A stretch of 64,000 nt of DNA from Streptomyces sp. CC0208 (lineage in GTDB: Bacteria; Actinomycetota; Actinomycetes; Streptomycetales; Streptomycetaceae), in NCBI RefSeq assembly GCF_003443735.1, contig NZ_CP031969.1, forward strand, positions 1,860,001 through 1,924,000. Direction: 5' to 3'. Every line of letters starts with the position of its first letter. Position 1 is the first letter of the stretch. The position numbers and the translations under genes are program-made. Shown here one piece after another: positions 34,176 to 42,026 of the stretch. Under the pieces are notes generated by a model. It had not been told where the DNA came from. It did no database searches and was given only the letters and a program-made list of their open reading frames with translations.

Positions 34176-35471
34176 ATGAAGCAACGTGGCAGACACCGCA
34201 GGCGCAAGCGGGGCCAAGCGCTGCGCGCCTTCCTGGCCGGGACCGCCCTCGCGCTGACCGCCGCCGCCACCATGATCAGCGCTTCGCAGGCCACGGTCGC
34301 CGCCAACCCCGGGACACTGAAGCCGCTCACCTCGGCCGCCGAGACCGCCCCGCTGCGCCTCAAGGAATCCCGGGTCCCGGAGCGTTCCCTCGACCGGCTC
34401 TCCGCCGGGATGGGGCATCCGGTCGGTGTCTCCGCCGTCCTGGACTCCGCCGACCGGCCCCTGCGCGACGCGATCGACTGCACGGCCGGTGAGCGCACGG
34501 CACTGCCCGTGGAGCCGACGGCCACCGCCGCCTACTGCTGGGACGCCGCCGACACCCGCTCCTGGCGGGCCGGGGCGGTCACCACCTCCGGGGACGCCGA
34601 CGACGACGGGCTGTGGGGCGCCAACCGTGTGATCCTCTCCGCGTGGAGCCGCACCGGCACCGCGGCTCAGGGCGGGGGCCTGGCCCGGGTCGCCTTCGTC
34701 GACGCCAATGACCTGAACCGGCCCACCTACTCCTGGGTCCTCCTCGCCGTCCCGGTCGACGGCGGACGCGACTTCCGGGGCCTGGTCTCCGAGGTCTCCG
34801 GGATGGTCTGGTACCAGAACAAGCTGCTGGTCACCGCCAGCGGCGACGGCGGTGACGCGCTGTACGTCTACGACATGAACCGCGTCCAGCGGGCCACCGT
34901 CGACAGCGGCGCGGTCGGCAGGGTCCGCGGCGGCTGGTCGGCGCACGGCGCCCAGTGGGTCCTGCCCGCGGTCGGCTCCTACCGCCTGACCGACGCGGCG
35001 GGCGCCACCCGCCCCGACTACCTCTCCCTGGACCGCAGCACCGCACCGGACAGCCTGGTCGCCGGCGAGTGGCTCTCCGGGGACGGCGACACGGGCGGCC
35101 GTCTGTGGCGCTACGACTTCAGCGGCGCACCCGACCGTGCCGGCCTCCTGGCCACCGACGCCGGCGGCTACGCGCGCGTGGCCGAGGCCTACGCCACGAA
35201 GGCATCCGGCTCCGGCCCCGTCCTGGCGCACGACTCCCAGTGGTACCTGGGCCGGGCGGCCGGGACGGAGGGCGACCACGGCACCCTCTGGCGCCAGAAC
35301 ACCTCGAACCCCGCGAAGGCCACCCGCTGCGGCGCGGACGAGACCCGCAGCTGCTGGAGCGGGGAGTCGGAGTCCCTGTCGTACTGGGAACAGACGGGCG
35401 ACGTGTGGTCCCAGTCCGGCCGGGTGCTGTTCGCGCTGCCGCTGGCCTCGATCGACAGATCTCTGGGATAG
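34176..35471 (+). CDS. Secreted protein of unknown function
   Basis: 431 residues from ATG 34176 (GGGAGGAC upstream). A basic start (MKQRGRHRRRKRGQ) and a hydrophobic run (ALRAFLAGTALALTAAATMI) give a Sec signal. The mature part has repeated beta-propeller-like strands (GMVWYQNKLLVTASGDGGDA, ARVAEAYATKASGSGPVLAH) and a few Cys pairs. I do not recognise a named family beyond secreted streptomycete proteins with a propeller-like fold. TAGCAT near 34093 could be a -10 box. Confidence 0.7.
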   Translation: MKQRGRHRRRKRGQALRAFLAGTALALTAAATMISASQATVAANPGTLKPLTSAAETAPLRLKESRVPERSLDRLSAGMGHPVGVSAVLDSADRPLRDAIDCTAGERTALPVEPTATAAYCWDAADTRSWRAGAVTTSGDADDDGLWGANRVILSAWSRTGTAAQGGGLARVAFVDANDLNRPTYSWVLLAVPVDGGRDFRGLVSEVSGMVWYQNKLLVTASGDGGDALYVYDMNRVQRATVDSGAVGRVRGGWSAHGAQWVLPAVGSYRLTDAAGATRPDYLSLDRSTAPDSLVAGEWLSGDGDTGGRLWRYDFSGAPDRAGLLATDAGGYARVAEAYATKASGSGPVLAHDSQWYLGRAAGTEGDHGTLWRQNTSNPAKATRCGADETRSCWSGESESLSYWEQTGDVWSQSGRVLFALPLASIDRSLG

Positions 35472-35488
35472 ATGATTCCCTGACCGGC

Positions 35489-36061
35489 ATGCCGAACATC
35501 CCCGTGACCACCTGGTCCCTGGAACAGACCGCCCCCACCGACCTCCTCCCGGCCGAGCCCCCGGAGGGCGACGTCCGCATCCACCGCGCGGAAGTCCCCT
35601 CCCCTGAGTTCAGCCGGTTCCTCTACGCCTCCGTGGGCGGCGACATCCGCTGGACCGACCGGCTCTCCTGGACGTACGCCCGGTGGCGGGAGCACCTGGA
35701 GCGGCCGGGCGTGGAGACCTGGGTGGCCTACGACCGCGGCACGCCCGCCGGATACGTCGAGCTGGAGGCCCAGGACGACGGTGCGGTGGAGATCGCCTAC
35801 TTCGGCCTGATCCCGGCCTTCCGCGGCCGGCGGATCGGCGGCCACCTGCTCTCGTACGGCACCGCCCGCGCCTGGGACCTCGCGGACCGCTGGCCGGGGC
35901 TGACGGACACCAAGCGGGTCTGGCTGCACACCTGCTCCAAGGACGGCGAGCACGCGATGGCCAACTACCAGCGCCGTGGCTTCCAGCTCTTCGACACGAA
36001 GGTCGAGGAGGAGGCGGAGGTGTCGGCACCCGGCCCCTGGCCCGGGGCGTACCCGGCCTGA
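35489..36061 (+). CDS. GNAT-family N-acetyltransferase
   Basis: 190 residues beginning at ATG 35489, 17 bases after the preceding stop. Acetyl-CoA binding is shown by VEIAYFGLIPAFRGRRIGGH (the R/Q-x2-G-x-G/A loop, about residues 96-115) followed by LLSYGTARAWDLA, and the C-terminal NYQRRGFQLFDTK. The substrate is unknown. It is followed by a hairpin and lies upstream of the sulfur operon without evident link. Confidence 0.85.
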   Translation: MPNIPVTTWSLEQTAPTDLLPAEPPEGDVRIHRAEVPSPEFSRFLYASVGGDIRWTDRLSWTYARWREHLERPGVETWVAYDRGTPAGYVELEAQDDGAVEIAYFGLIPAFRGRRIGGHLLSYGTARAWDLADRWPGLTDTKRVWLHTCSKDGEHAMANYQRRGFQLFDTKVEEEAEVSAPGPWPGAYPA

Positions 36062-36064
36062 CCT

Positions 36065-36084
36065 GCGGGAACAAGAGGTCCCGC
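36065..36084 (+). terminator. Short hairpin after the acetyltransferase gene
   Basis: GCGGGA pairs with TCCCGC (8-base loop) directly after the stop codon and is followed by GATCTTTG. It is a modest terminator candidate separating the acetyltransferase from the sulfur operon. Confidence 0.45.
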
Positions 36085-36100
36085 GATCTTTGTGACCAAC

Positions 36101-36166
36101 GACACCCCGATCTCGCCTGTCGAGACCAGGGTGTCCACATGCTGGATAAAGCTGGACTGTGTCCAG
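36101..36166 (+). promoter_or_regulatory. Inverted repeats upstream of the cysteine leader peptide
   Basis: GACACCC (36101-36107) pairs with GGGTGTC (36129-36135), and the sequence between them extends the stem with one mismatch. A second near-palindrome, CTGGACTGTGTCCAG, lies at 36152-36166. They sit just before the leader peptide and could be operator sites or leader structures controlling sulfur assimilation. No clear -35/-10 pair could be assigned. Confidence 0.4.
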
Positions 36167-36188
36167 ATCGCCGTGACACGCTTCCGTC

Positions 36189-36272
36189 ATGTCTGGAACT
36201 GGAATTGCCTTGGTGAGTCGGCGGCACGTCGACCTCGGCCGCATGTCCAGCGCCATCTGTCCGGTGCGCTGA
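36189..36272 (+). CDS. Putative cysteine-responsive leader peptide
   Basis: A 27-codon frame, ATG to TGA, that contains SRRHVDLGRMSSAIC. This is the signature of the small leader peptides found before sulfur-metabolism genes in Streptomyces and relatives. The Cys codon comes four codons before the stop. Ribosome behaviour at that codon may sense cysteinyl-tRNA supply and adjust expression of the downstream sulfite reductase operon, whose start is 126 bases away. The regulatory role is inferred from the family and its position. Confidence 0.8.
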   Translation: MSGTGIALVSRRHVDLGRMSSAICPVR

Positions 36273-36397
36273 CGAGCCGCAGCGTCACCCGACACATCCT
36301 CTCGTTCTCCTCCCCGCGCAATGTCGCGCAGGTACACCCATGCGCCCGTACGCGCAGGTAAGAGCCGCTTCCCGCCTGTCCCGAAGGACGTAGAACC

Positions 36398-38095
36398 ATG
36401 GCCGCCACCCCGCAGAACCCTGCTGCCGCAGCGCCCCGCCGCAAGGTGAGCCGTCACCGCGGTGAGGGTCAGTGGGCCGCGGGGCACCACACCCCGCTGA
36501 ACGGCAACGAGCAGTTCAAGAAGGACGACGACGGTCTCAATGTGCGGACACGCATTGAGACGATCTACTCGAAGCGCGGCTTCGACTCGATCGACCCCAA
36601 CGACCTGCGCGGCCGCATGCGCTGGTGGGGCCTGTACACCCAGCGCAAGCCCGGGATCGACGGCGGCAAGACCGCGATCCTGGAGCCGGAGGAGCTGGAC
36701 GACAAGTACTTCATGCTGCGGGTGCGGATCGACGGCGGACGCCTCACCACCCAGCAGCTGCGCGTGATCGGCGAGATCTCCGAGGAGTTCGCGCGCGGCA
36801 GCGCGGACGTCACCGACCGGCAGAACATCCAGCTGCACTGGATCCGCATCGAGGACGTCCCGGAGATCTGGAACCGTCTGGAGGCGGTCGGCCTCTCCAC
36901 CACGGAGGCCTGCGGCGACTGCCCGCGTGTCGTGATCGGCTCACCGGTCGCCGGCATCGCCGAGGACGAGATCATCGACGGCTCCTGGGCCATCGAGGAG
37001 ATCCACGAGCGGTACATCGGCAGCAAGGAGTTCTCCAACCTGCCCCGCAAGTTCAAGACGGCGATCTCAGGATCCCCGCTCCTGGACGTGGTCCACGAGA
37101 TCAACGACATCGCGTTCGTCGGTGTCGAGCACCCCGAGCACGGCCCCGGCTTCGACCTGTGGGTCGGCGGCGGTCTGTCCACCAACCCGAAGCTCGGCGT
37201 CCGGCTCGGCGCCTGGGTTCCGCTGGACGAGGTGCCCGAGGTGTGGGCCGGCGTGGTCGGCATCTTCCGCGACTGGGGCTACCGGCGCCTGCGCACCCGC
37301 GCGCGTCTGAAGTTCCTCGTCGCCGACTGGGGCCCGGAGAAGTTCCGCCAGGTCCTGGAGGACGACTACCTGAAGCGCAAGCTGGTCGACGGTCCCGCGC
37401 CCGCCGAGCCCTCGGGCCGCTGGCGCGACCACGTCGGCGTGCACCGCCAGAAGGACGGCCTCTTCTACGTCGGTTTCGCACCGCGCGTCGGCCGCATCGA
37501 CGGCACCACGCTGACGAAGATCGCCGAGGTCGCGGAGGCACACGGCTCGGGCCGGGTCCGGACCACCGTCGAACAGAAGATGATCATCCTCGACGTCGAG
37601 GAGGCGCAGGTCCAGCCGCTCGTCGAGGCCCTGGAGGCGCTCGACCTGACGGCCAAGCCCTCGCCCTTCCGGCGCGGCACGATGGCCTGCACCGGCATCG
37701 AGTACTGCAAGCTCGCCATCGTCGAGACCAAGGCGCGCGGCTCCCAGCTGATCGACGAACTCGAGCGCCGGATCCCTGACTTCGACGAGCCGCTCACCAT
37801 CAACCTCAACGGCTGCCCGAACGCCTGCGCCCGTATCCAGGTGGCGGACATCGGTCTCAAGGGCCAGCTGGTCCTGAACGACAAGGGCGAGCAGGTCGAG
37901 GGCTACCAGGTGCACCTGGGCGGCGCCCTCGGTCTTGAGGCCGGGTTCGGCCGCAAGGTGCGTGGCCTCAAGGTCACCTCCGAGGAGCTGCCCGACTACG
38001 TCGAGCGGGTCCTGAAGCGGTTCCAGGCCGAGCGCGAGGAGGGCGAGCGCTTCGCCGCCTGGGCCGCGCGCGCCTCCGAGGAGGCCCTGTCGTGA
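36398..38095 (+). CDS. cysI: Ferredoxin-type sulfite reductase
   Basis: 565 residues, the size of single-chain ferredoxin-dependent nitrite/sulfite reductases. It reduces sulfite to sulfide with six electrons using a [4Fe-4S] cluster coupled to siroheme. Cluster ligands are visible in ACTGIEYCKLA (about 432-438) and NLNGCPNACAR (about 472-478), and DVTDRQNIQLHWI is the typical siroheme-binding stretch. Its place with cysH, cysC and cysDN decides for sulfite over nitrite. The last base triplet overlaps the next gene by GTGA. The N-terminal 40 residues are basic and poorly conserved. Confidence 0.92.
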   Translation: MAATPQNPAAAAPRRKVSRHRGEGQWAAGHHTPLNGNEQFKKDDDGLNVRTRIETIYSKRGFDSIDPNDLRGRMRWWGLYTQRKPGIDGGKTAILEPEELDDKYFMLRVRIDGGRLTTQQLRVIGEISEEFARGSADVTDRQNIQLHWIRIEDVPEIWNRLEAVGLSTTEACGDCPRVVIGSPVAGIAEDEIIDGSWAIEEIHERYIGSKEFSNLPRKFKTAISGSPLLDVVHEINDIAFVGVEHPEHGPGFDLWVGGGLSTNPKLGVRLGAWVPLDEVPEVWAGVVGIFRDWGYRRLRTRARLKFLVADWGPEKFRQVLEDDYLKRKLVDGPAPAEPSGRWRDHVGVHRQKDGLFYVGFAPRVGRIDGTTLTKIAEVAEAHGSGRVRTTVEQKMIILDVEEAQVQPLVEALEALDLTAKPSPFRRGTMACTGIEYCKLAIVETKARGSQLIDELERRIPDFDEPLTINLNGCPNACARIQVADIGLKGQLVLNDKGEQVEGYQVHLGGALGLEAGFGRKVRGLKVTSEELPDYVERVLKRFQAEREEGERFAAWAARASEEALS

Positions 38096-38271
38096 GCGAG
38101 CGGGCCGCCCCCTTCTACTGCCCCTACTGCGGCGACGAGGACCTGCGTCCGAGCGAGCAGTCTCACGGCGCGTGGGAATGCGCGGCGTGCAACCGCGCAT
38201 TCCAGTTGAAGTTCCTCGGGCTGCTGGCCCGGGGTCTTCGGCACACCGACGCAGGGGGAGAACAGATATGA
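38092..38271 (+). CDS. Small zinc-ribbon protein between sulfite reductase and CysH genes
   Basis: A 59-residue protein missed by simple length cut-offs. GTG 38092 overlaps the sulfite reductase stop (GTGA), and its TGA overlaps the cysH start (ATGA). Two knuckles, FYCPYCGDEDL and WECAACNRAF, form a CxxC...CxxC zinc ribbon, followed by a short helix. A similar small frame sits here in other Streptomyces sulfur operons. It may help assemble or feed electrons to sulfite or APS reductase; that role is a guess. Confidence 0.85.
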   Translation: MSERAAPFYCPYCGDEDLRPSEQSHGAWECAACNRAFQLKFLGLLARGLRHTDAGGEQI

Positions 38272-38978
38272 CCGCGGTTCAGGAAGAGCGCTCGACCGAC
38301 GATCTGAAGGCGCTCGCCGAGCAGGCGGGCCGTGATCTGGAGGACGCCTCCGCGCTGGAGATCCTCCAGTGGGCGGTCGACACCTTCGGCAAGCGATTCT
38401 GCGTGACCTCGTCGATGGAGGACGCGGTGGTCGCGCACCTCGCGTCCCGGGTCCTCAAGGGCGTGGACGTCGTCTTCCTCGACACCGGCTACCACTTCGA
38501 GGAGACCATCGGCACCCGCGACGCGGTCGAGGCCGTGATGGACGTCAACGTCATCACGCTCACCCCGCGCCAGACGGTCGCCGAGCAGGACGCCGAGTAC
38601 GGCCCCAAGCTGCATGACCGCAACCCCGACCTGTGCTGCAAGCTGCGCAAGGTCGAGCCGCTGGAGCGGGGCCTGAAGGACTACGTGGCCTGGGCGACCG
38701 GTCTGCGCCGCGACGAGTCCCCGACCCGGGCGAACACCCCGGTCGTCGGCTGGGACGAGAAGCGGCAGAAGGTCAAGGTCTCCCCCATCGCCCGCTGGAC
38801 CCAGGACGACGTGGACGCCTACGTCACCGAGCACGGGGTCCTGACGAACCCCCTGCTGATGGACGGCTACGCGTCCGTCGGCTGCGCCCCCTGCACCCGC
38901 CGTGTCCTGGAGGGCGAGGACGCGCGCGCCGGCCGCTGGGCCGGGCGTTCCAAGACCGAGTGCGGGCTGCACGGATGA
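38268..38978 (+). CDS. cysH: APS reductase (CysH, [4Fe-4S] type)
   Basis: 236 residues. It reduces adenylyl-sulfate to sulfite with thioredoxin. The iron-sulfur cysteines that separate APS from PAPS reductases are present: CCKLRK (about 122-123) and GCAPC (about 206-209), with the catalytic ECGLHG at the C terminus. The nucleotide-binding region is FCVTSSMEDAVVAHLASR. The start overlaps the zinc-ribbon gene stop, and GGGGGAG gives a ribosome site. Having cysC next door is odd for a pure APS route, since APS kinase makes PAPS for other uses. Confidence 0.93.
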   Translation: MTAVQEERSTDDLKALAEQAGRDLEDASALEILQWAVDTFGKRFCVTSSMEDAVVAHLASRVLKGVDVVFLDTGYHFEETIGTRDAVEAVMDVNVITLTPRQTVAEQDAEYGPKLHDRNPDLCCKLRKVEPLERGLKDYVAWATGLRRDESPTRANTPVVGWDEKRQKVKVSPIARWTQDDVDAYVTEHGVLTNPLLMDGYASVGCAPCTRRVLEGEDARAGRWAGRSKTECGLHG

Positions 38979-39001
38979 CGACATCTACCAAGGAGTTGCA
39001 C

Positions 39002-39538
39002 GTGACGACCGGAGCCACCGTCTGGCTCACGGGTCTGCCGAGTGCCGGCAAGACCACCATCGCGTACGAGCTGGCCGGCCGGCTGCGCGAGGAGGGCCAC
39101 CTCGTCGAGGTGCTCGACGGCGACGAGATCCGCGAGTTCATCTCGGCGGGTCTCGGCTTCAGCCGCGAGGACCGGCACACCAACGTGCAGCGCATCGGCT
39201 TCCTCGCCGAACTGCTCGCCCGCAACGGCGTCAAGGCGCTGGTCCCGGTCATCGCGCCCTACGCCGACAGCCGTGACGCGGTGCGCAAGCGCCACCAGGA
39301 GAGCGGTGCCGCCTACCTGGAGATCCATGTGGCGACTCCGGTCGAGGTGTGCTCCGTACGCGATGTGAAGGGCCTGTACGCCAAGCAGGCCGCGGGCGAG
39401 CTGTCCGGGCTCACCGGGGTCGACGACCCGTACGAGGAGCCCGAGTCGCCCGACCTGCGGATCGAGTCGCAGAACCAGACCGTCCAGGAGTCCGCGGCCG
39501 CGGTCCACGCGCTGCTCACCGAGAGGGGACTGGCATGA
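39002..39538 (+). CDS. cysC: Adenylyl-sulfate (APS) kinase
   Basis: 178 residues. It phosphorylates APS to PAPS. The P-loop GLPSAGKTT is at about residues 11-19, and LGFSREDRHTNVQRIGF is the typical APS-binding block. GTG 39002 is preferred because AAGGAG lies six bases upstream; an alternative ATG at 38975 overlaps the cysH stop and would add nine residues. The stop overlaps cysD by ATGA. Confidence 0.9.
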   Translation: MTTGATVWLTGLPSAGKTTIAYELAGRLREEGHLVEVLDGDEIREFISAGLGFSREDRHTNVQRIGFLAELLARNGVKALVPVIAPYADSRDAVRKRHQESGAAYLEIHVATPVEVCSVRDVKGLYAKQAAGELSGLTGVDDPYEEPESPDLRIESQNQTVQESAAAVHALLTERGLA

Positions 39539-40473
39539 CGACCACCGTTACCAAGGTGGAGGACGGCACGGAGGCTCCGTACGCCCTGTCCCACCTGGAC
39601 GCCCTCGAGTCCGAGGCCGTGCACATCTTCCGTGAGGTGGCGGGTGAGTTCGAGCGGCCGGTGATCCTGTTCTCCGGCGGCAAGGACTCCATTGTCATGC
39701 TGCACCTGGCGCTGAAGGCGTTCGCCCCCGCGGCGATCCCCTTCTCGCTGCTGCATGTGGACACCGGACACAACTTCCCCGAGGTCCTTGAGTACCGTGA
39801 CCGTGTGGTGGCCGCCCATGGGCTGCGCCTCCATGTGGCCTCCGTCCAGGATTACATCGACCGCGGTGTGCTCAAGGAGCGTCCGGACGGGACCCGCAAC
39901 CCGCTCCAGACGCTGCCGCTGACCGAGAAGATCCAGGCGGAGAAGTTCGACGCCGTCTTCGGCGGTGGCCGCCGGGACGAGGAGAAGGCCCGCGCCAAGG
40001 AGCGGGTGTTCTCGCTGCGCGACGAGTTCTCCCAGTGGGACCCGCGGCGCCAGCGCCCCGAGCTGTGGAACCTGTACAACGGCCGCCACGCACCCGGCGA
40101 GCACGTCCGCGTCTTCCCGCTGTCCAACTGGACCGAGCTGGACGTCTGGCAGTACATCGCCCGCGAGAAGATCGAGCTGCCGGAGATCTACTTCGCCCAC
40201 GAGCGTGAGGTCTTCTCCCGCAGCGGTATGTGGCTGACCGCCGGTGAGTGGGGCGGCCCCAAGGACGGCGAGACCGTCGAGAAGCGCCTGGTCCGGTACC
40301 GGACCGTCGGTGACATGTCCTGCACGGGTGCCGTCGACTCCGACGCCGACAGCATCGAGAAGGTCATCACGGAGATCGCCGCCTCCCGGCTCACCGAGCG
40401 GGGCGCCACCCGCGCCGACGACAAGATGTCCGAGGCCGCGATGGAAGACCGCAAGCGCGAGGGGTACTTCTAA
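39535..40473 (+). CDS. cysD: Sulfate adenylyltransferase subunit 2
   Basis: 312 residues. With CysN it makes APS from ATP and sulfate. The PP-loop ATPase motif VILFSGGKDSIVMLHLA is near residues 42-58, and GGGRRDEEKARAKERVFSLR and SEAAMEDRKREGYF are family signatures. Its ATG overlaps the cysC stop, and cysN follows after two bases. Confidence 0.96.
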   Translation: MTTTVTKVEDGTEAPYALSHLDALESEAVHIFREVAGEFERPVILFSGGKDSIVMLHLALKAFAPAAIPFSLLHVDTGHNFPEVLEYRDRVVAAHGLRLHVASVQDYIDRGVLKERPDGTRNPLQTLPLTEKIQAEKFDAVFGGGRRDEEKARAKERVFSLRDEFSQWDPRRQRPELWNLYNGRHAPGEHVRVFPLSNWTELDVWQYIAREKIELPEIYFAHEREVFSRSGMWLTAGEWGGPKDGETVEKRLVRYRTVGDMSCTGAVDSDADSIEKVITEIAASRLTERGATRADDKMSEAAMEDRKREGYF

Positions 40474-40475
40474 GC

Positions 40476-41804
40476 ATGAGCACGACCACGGAACTCACCG
40501 AGACGACCCTTCTGCGGTTCGCGACCGCCGGTTCGGTCGACGACGGCAAGTCGACCCTCGTCGGCCGCCTGCTGCACGACTCCAAGTCGATCCTCACGGA
40601 TCAGCTGGAGGCCGTGGAGCGCGCGTCGGCGAGCCGCGGCGCCGAGGGCCCGGACCTCGCGCTGCTGACGGACGGTCTGCGCGCCGAGCGCGAGCAGGGC
40701 ATCACCATCGACGTGGCCTACCGCTACTTCGCCACCCCCAGGCGCCGGTTCATCCTCGCCGACACCCCCGGCCATGTGCAGTACACCCGCAACATGGTGA
40801 CGGGTGCCTCCACGGCCGAGCTCACGGTGATCCTCATCGACGCCCGCAACGGAGTCGTCGAGCAGACCCGCCGGCACGCGGCCCTCGCCGCGCTGCTCCG
40901 TGTCCCGCACGTGGTCCTCGCCGTCAACAAGATGGACCTCGTCGACTACGCCGAGCCCGTCTTCGCCGCGATCGCCGAGGAGTTCACGGCGTACGCGACC
41001 GAGCTGGGTGTCCCGGACGTCACCGCGATCCCGATCTCGGCGCTCGCCGGCGACAACGTGGTGGAGCCGTCCGCGAACATGGACTGGTACGGCGGCCCGA
41101 CCGTCCTGGAGCACCTGGAGACGGTCCCGGTCACCCACGACCTGAGCCACTGCCACGCCCGCCTTCCCGTGCAGTACGTGATCCGGCCGCAGACCGCCGA
41201 GCACCCCGACTACCGGGGTTACGCCGGTCAGATCGCCGCCGGTTCCTTCCACGTCGGCGAGCAGATCACCGTGCTGCCCTCCGGCCGTTCCACGAAGATC
41301 GCCGGCATCGACCTGCTCGGTGAGCCGGTCGACGTGGCCTGGACGACCCAGTCGGTGACGATCCTCCTGGAGGACGACATCGACATCTCGCGCGGTGACC
41401 TGCTGGTGCCCAGCAAGGACGCCCCGCCGACCACCCAGGACATCGAGGCGACCGTCTGCCACGTGGCCGACGCCCCGCTGACCGTCGGCCACCGGGTGCT
41501 GCTCAAGCACGGCACCCGCACGGTCAAGGCGATCGTCAAGGACATCCCGTCCCGGCTCACGCTCGACGACCTGTCCCTGCACCCGCATCCGGGACAGCTC
41601 GTCGCCAACGACATCGGCCGCGTGAAGATCCGTACCGCCGAGCCGCTTCCCGTCGACTCCTACTCGGACTCGCGGCGCACCGGTTCGTTCATCCTCATCG
41701 ACCCGAACGACGGCACCACGCTCACCGCGGGCATGGTCGGCGAGTCGTTCGCGTCCCCGGAGCCGGTCAAGGACGAGTCCGAGGACGACGGGTGGGACTT
41801 CTGA
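40476..41804 (+). CDS. cysN: Sulfate adenylyltransferase subunit 1 (GTPase)
   Basis: 442 residues. GTP hydrolysis by CysN drives APS synthesis by CysD. GTPase motifs are clear: G1 FATAGSVDDGKSTLVGRLLH, G3 ILADTPGHVQYTRNM and G4 AVNKMDLVDY, followed by beta-barrel domains like those of EF-Tu. There is no fused CysC kinase domain at the C terminus; kinase is encoded separately. One base separates its stop from a small frame described next. Confidence 0.96.
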   Translation: MSTTTELTETTLLRFATAGSVDDGKSTLVGRLLHDSKSILTDQLEAVERASASRGAEGPDLALLTDGLRAEREQGITIDVAYRYFATPRRRFILADTPGHVQYTRNMVTGASTAELTVILIDARNGVVEQTRRHAALAALLRVPHVVLAVNKMDLVDYAEPVFAAIAEEFTAYATELGVPDVTAIPISALAGDNVVEPSANMDWYGGPTVLEHLETVPVTHDLSHCHARLPVQYVIRPQTAEHPDYRGYAGQIAAGSFHVGEQITVLPSGRSTKIAGIDLLGEPVDVAWTTQSVTILLEDDIDISRGDLLVPSKDAPPTTQDIEATVCHVADAPLTVGHRVLLKHGTRTVKAIVKDIPSRLTLDDLSLHPHPGQLVANDIGRVKIRTAEPLPVDSYSDSRRTGSFILIDPNDGTTLTAGMVGESFASPEPVKDESEDDGWDF

Positions 41805-41805
41805 C

Positions 41806-41910
41806 ATGAACTCCACCGACTACTACTCCACGTTCGCGAAGGAGGGCGGCCGCGTAGGCAGCGGCGCGCTCGGCAGCGGGCAGGGCGGAGTGGCGCGATG
41901 TGTGCGCTGA
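41806..41910 (+). CDS. Possible small protein after cysN (34 residues)
   Basis: ATG 41806 lies one base after the cysN stop and opens a 34-codon frame beginning MNSTDYYSTFAKEGGRV and ending in a Gly/Ser-rich tail with one Cys. The first half is not biased by repeats and third positions are G/C-rich. Tight spacing favours coupled translation. I do not recognise it. It could be a real small protein or a chance frame. Confidence 0.4.
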   Translation: MNSTDYYSTFAKEGGRVGSGALGSGQGGVARCVR

Positions 41911-41987
41911 CGTACGCGCACCGCTTGCGCGCCCCGTCCCCCCACAGCCGTAGACGCAAACCTGCCGACCTCCCGGCCACGACCTGA
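41898..41987 (+). CDS. Possible leader peptide before the ABC importer genes
   Basis: A 29-codon frame, ATG to TGA, that starts MCALTYAHRLR and lies 39 bases before the ssuA-like start. Cys is the second codon. Place and size suit a second leader peptide controlling the importer, but it lacks the RRHVDL signature of the leader at 36189, so support is weak. Confidence 0.25.
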   Translation: MCALTYAHRLRAPSPHSRRRKPADLPATT

Positions 41988-42026
41988 AAGACCGTGACCG
42001 CCGGGCCTCCGAGAGGAACACCTCCC

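Noticed and set aside
36398..38095. Reductase as assimilatory nitrite reductase
   Set aside because: It opens an operon of sulfate-activation genes behind a cysteine leader peptide; no nitrate genes are nearby.
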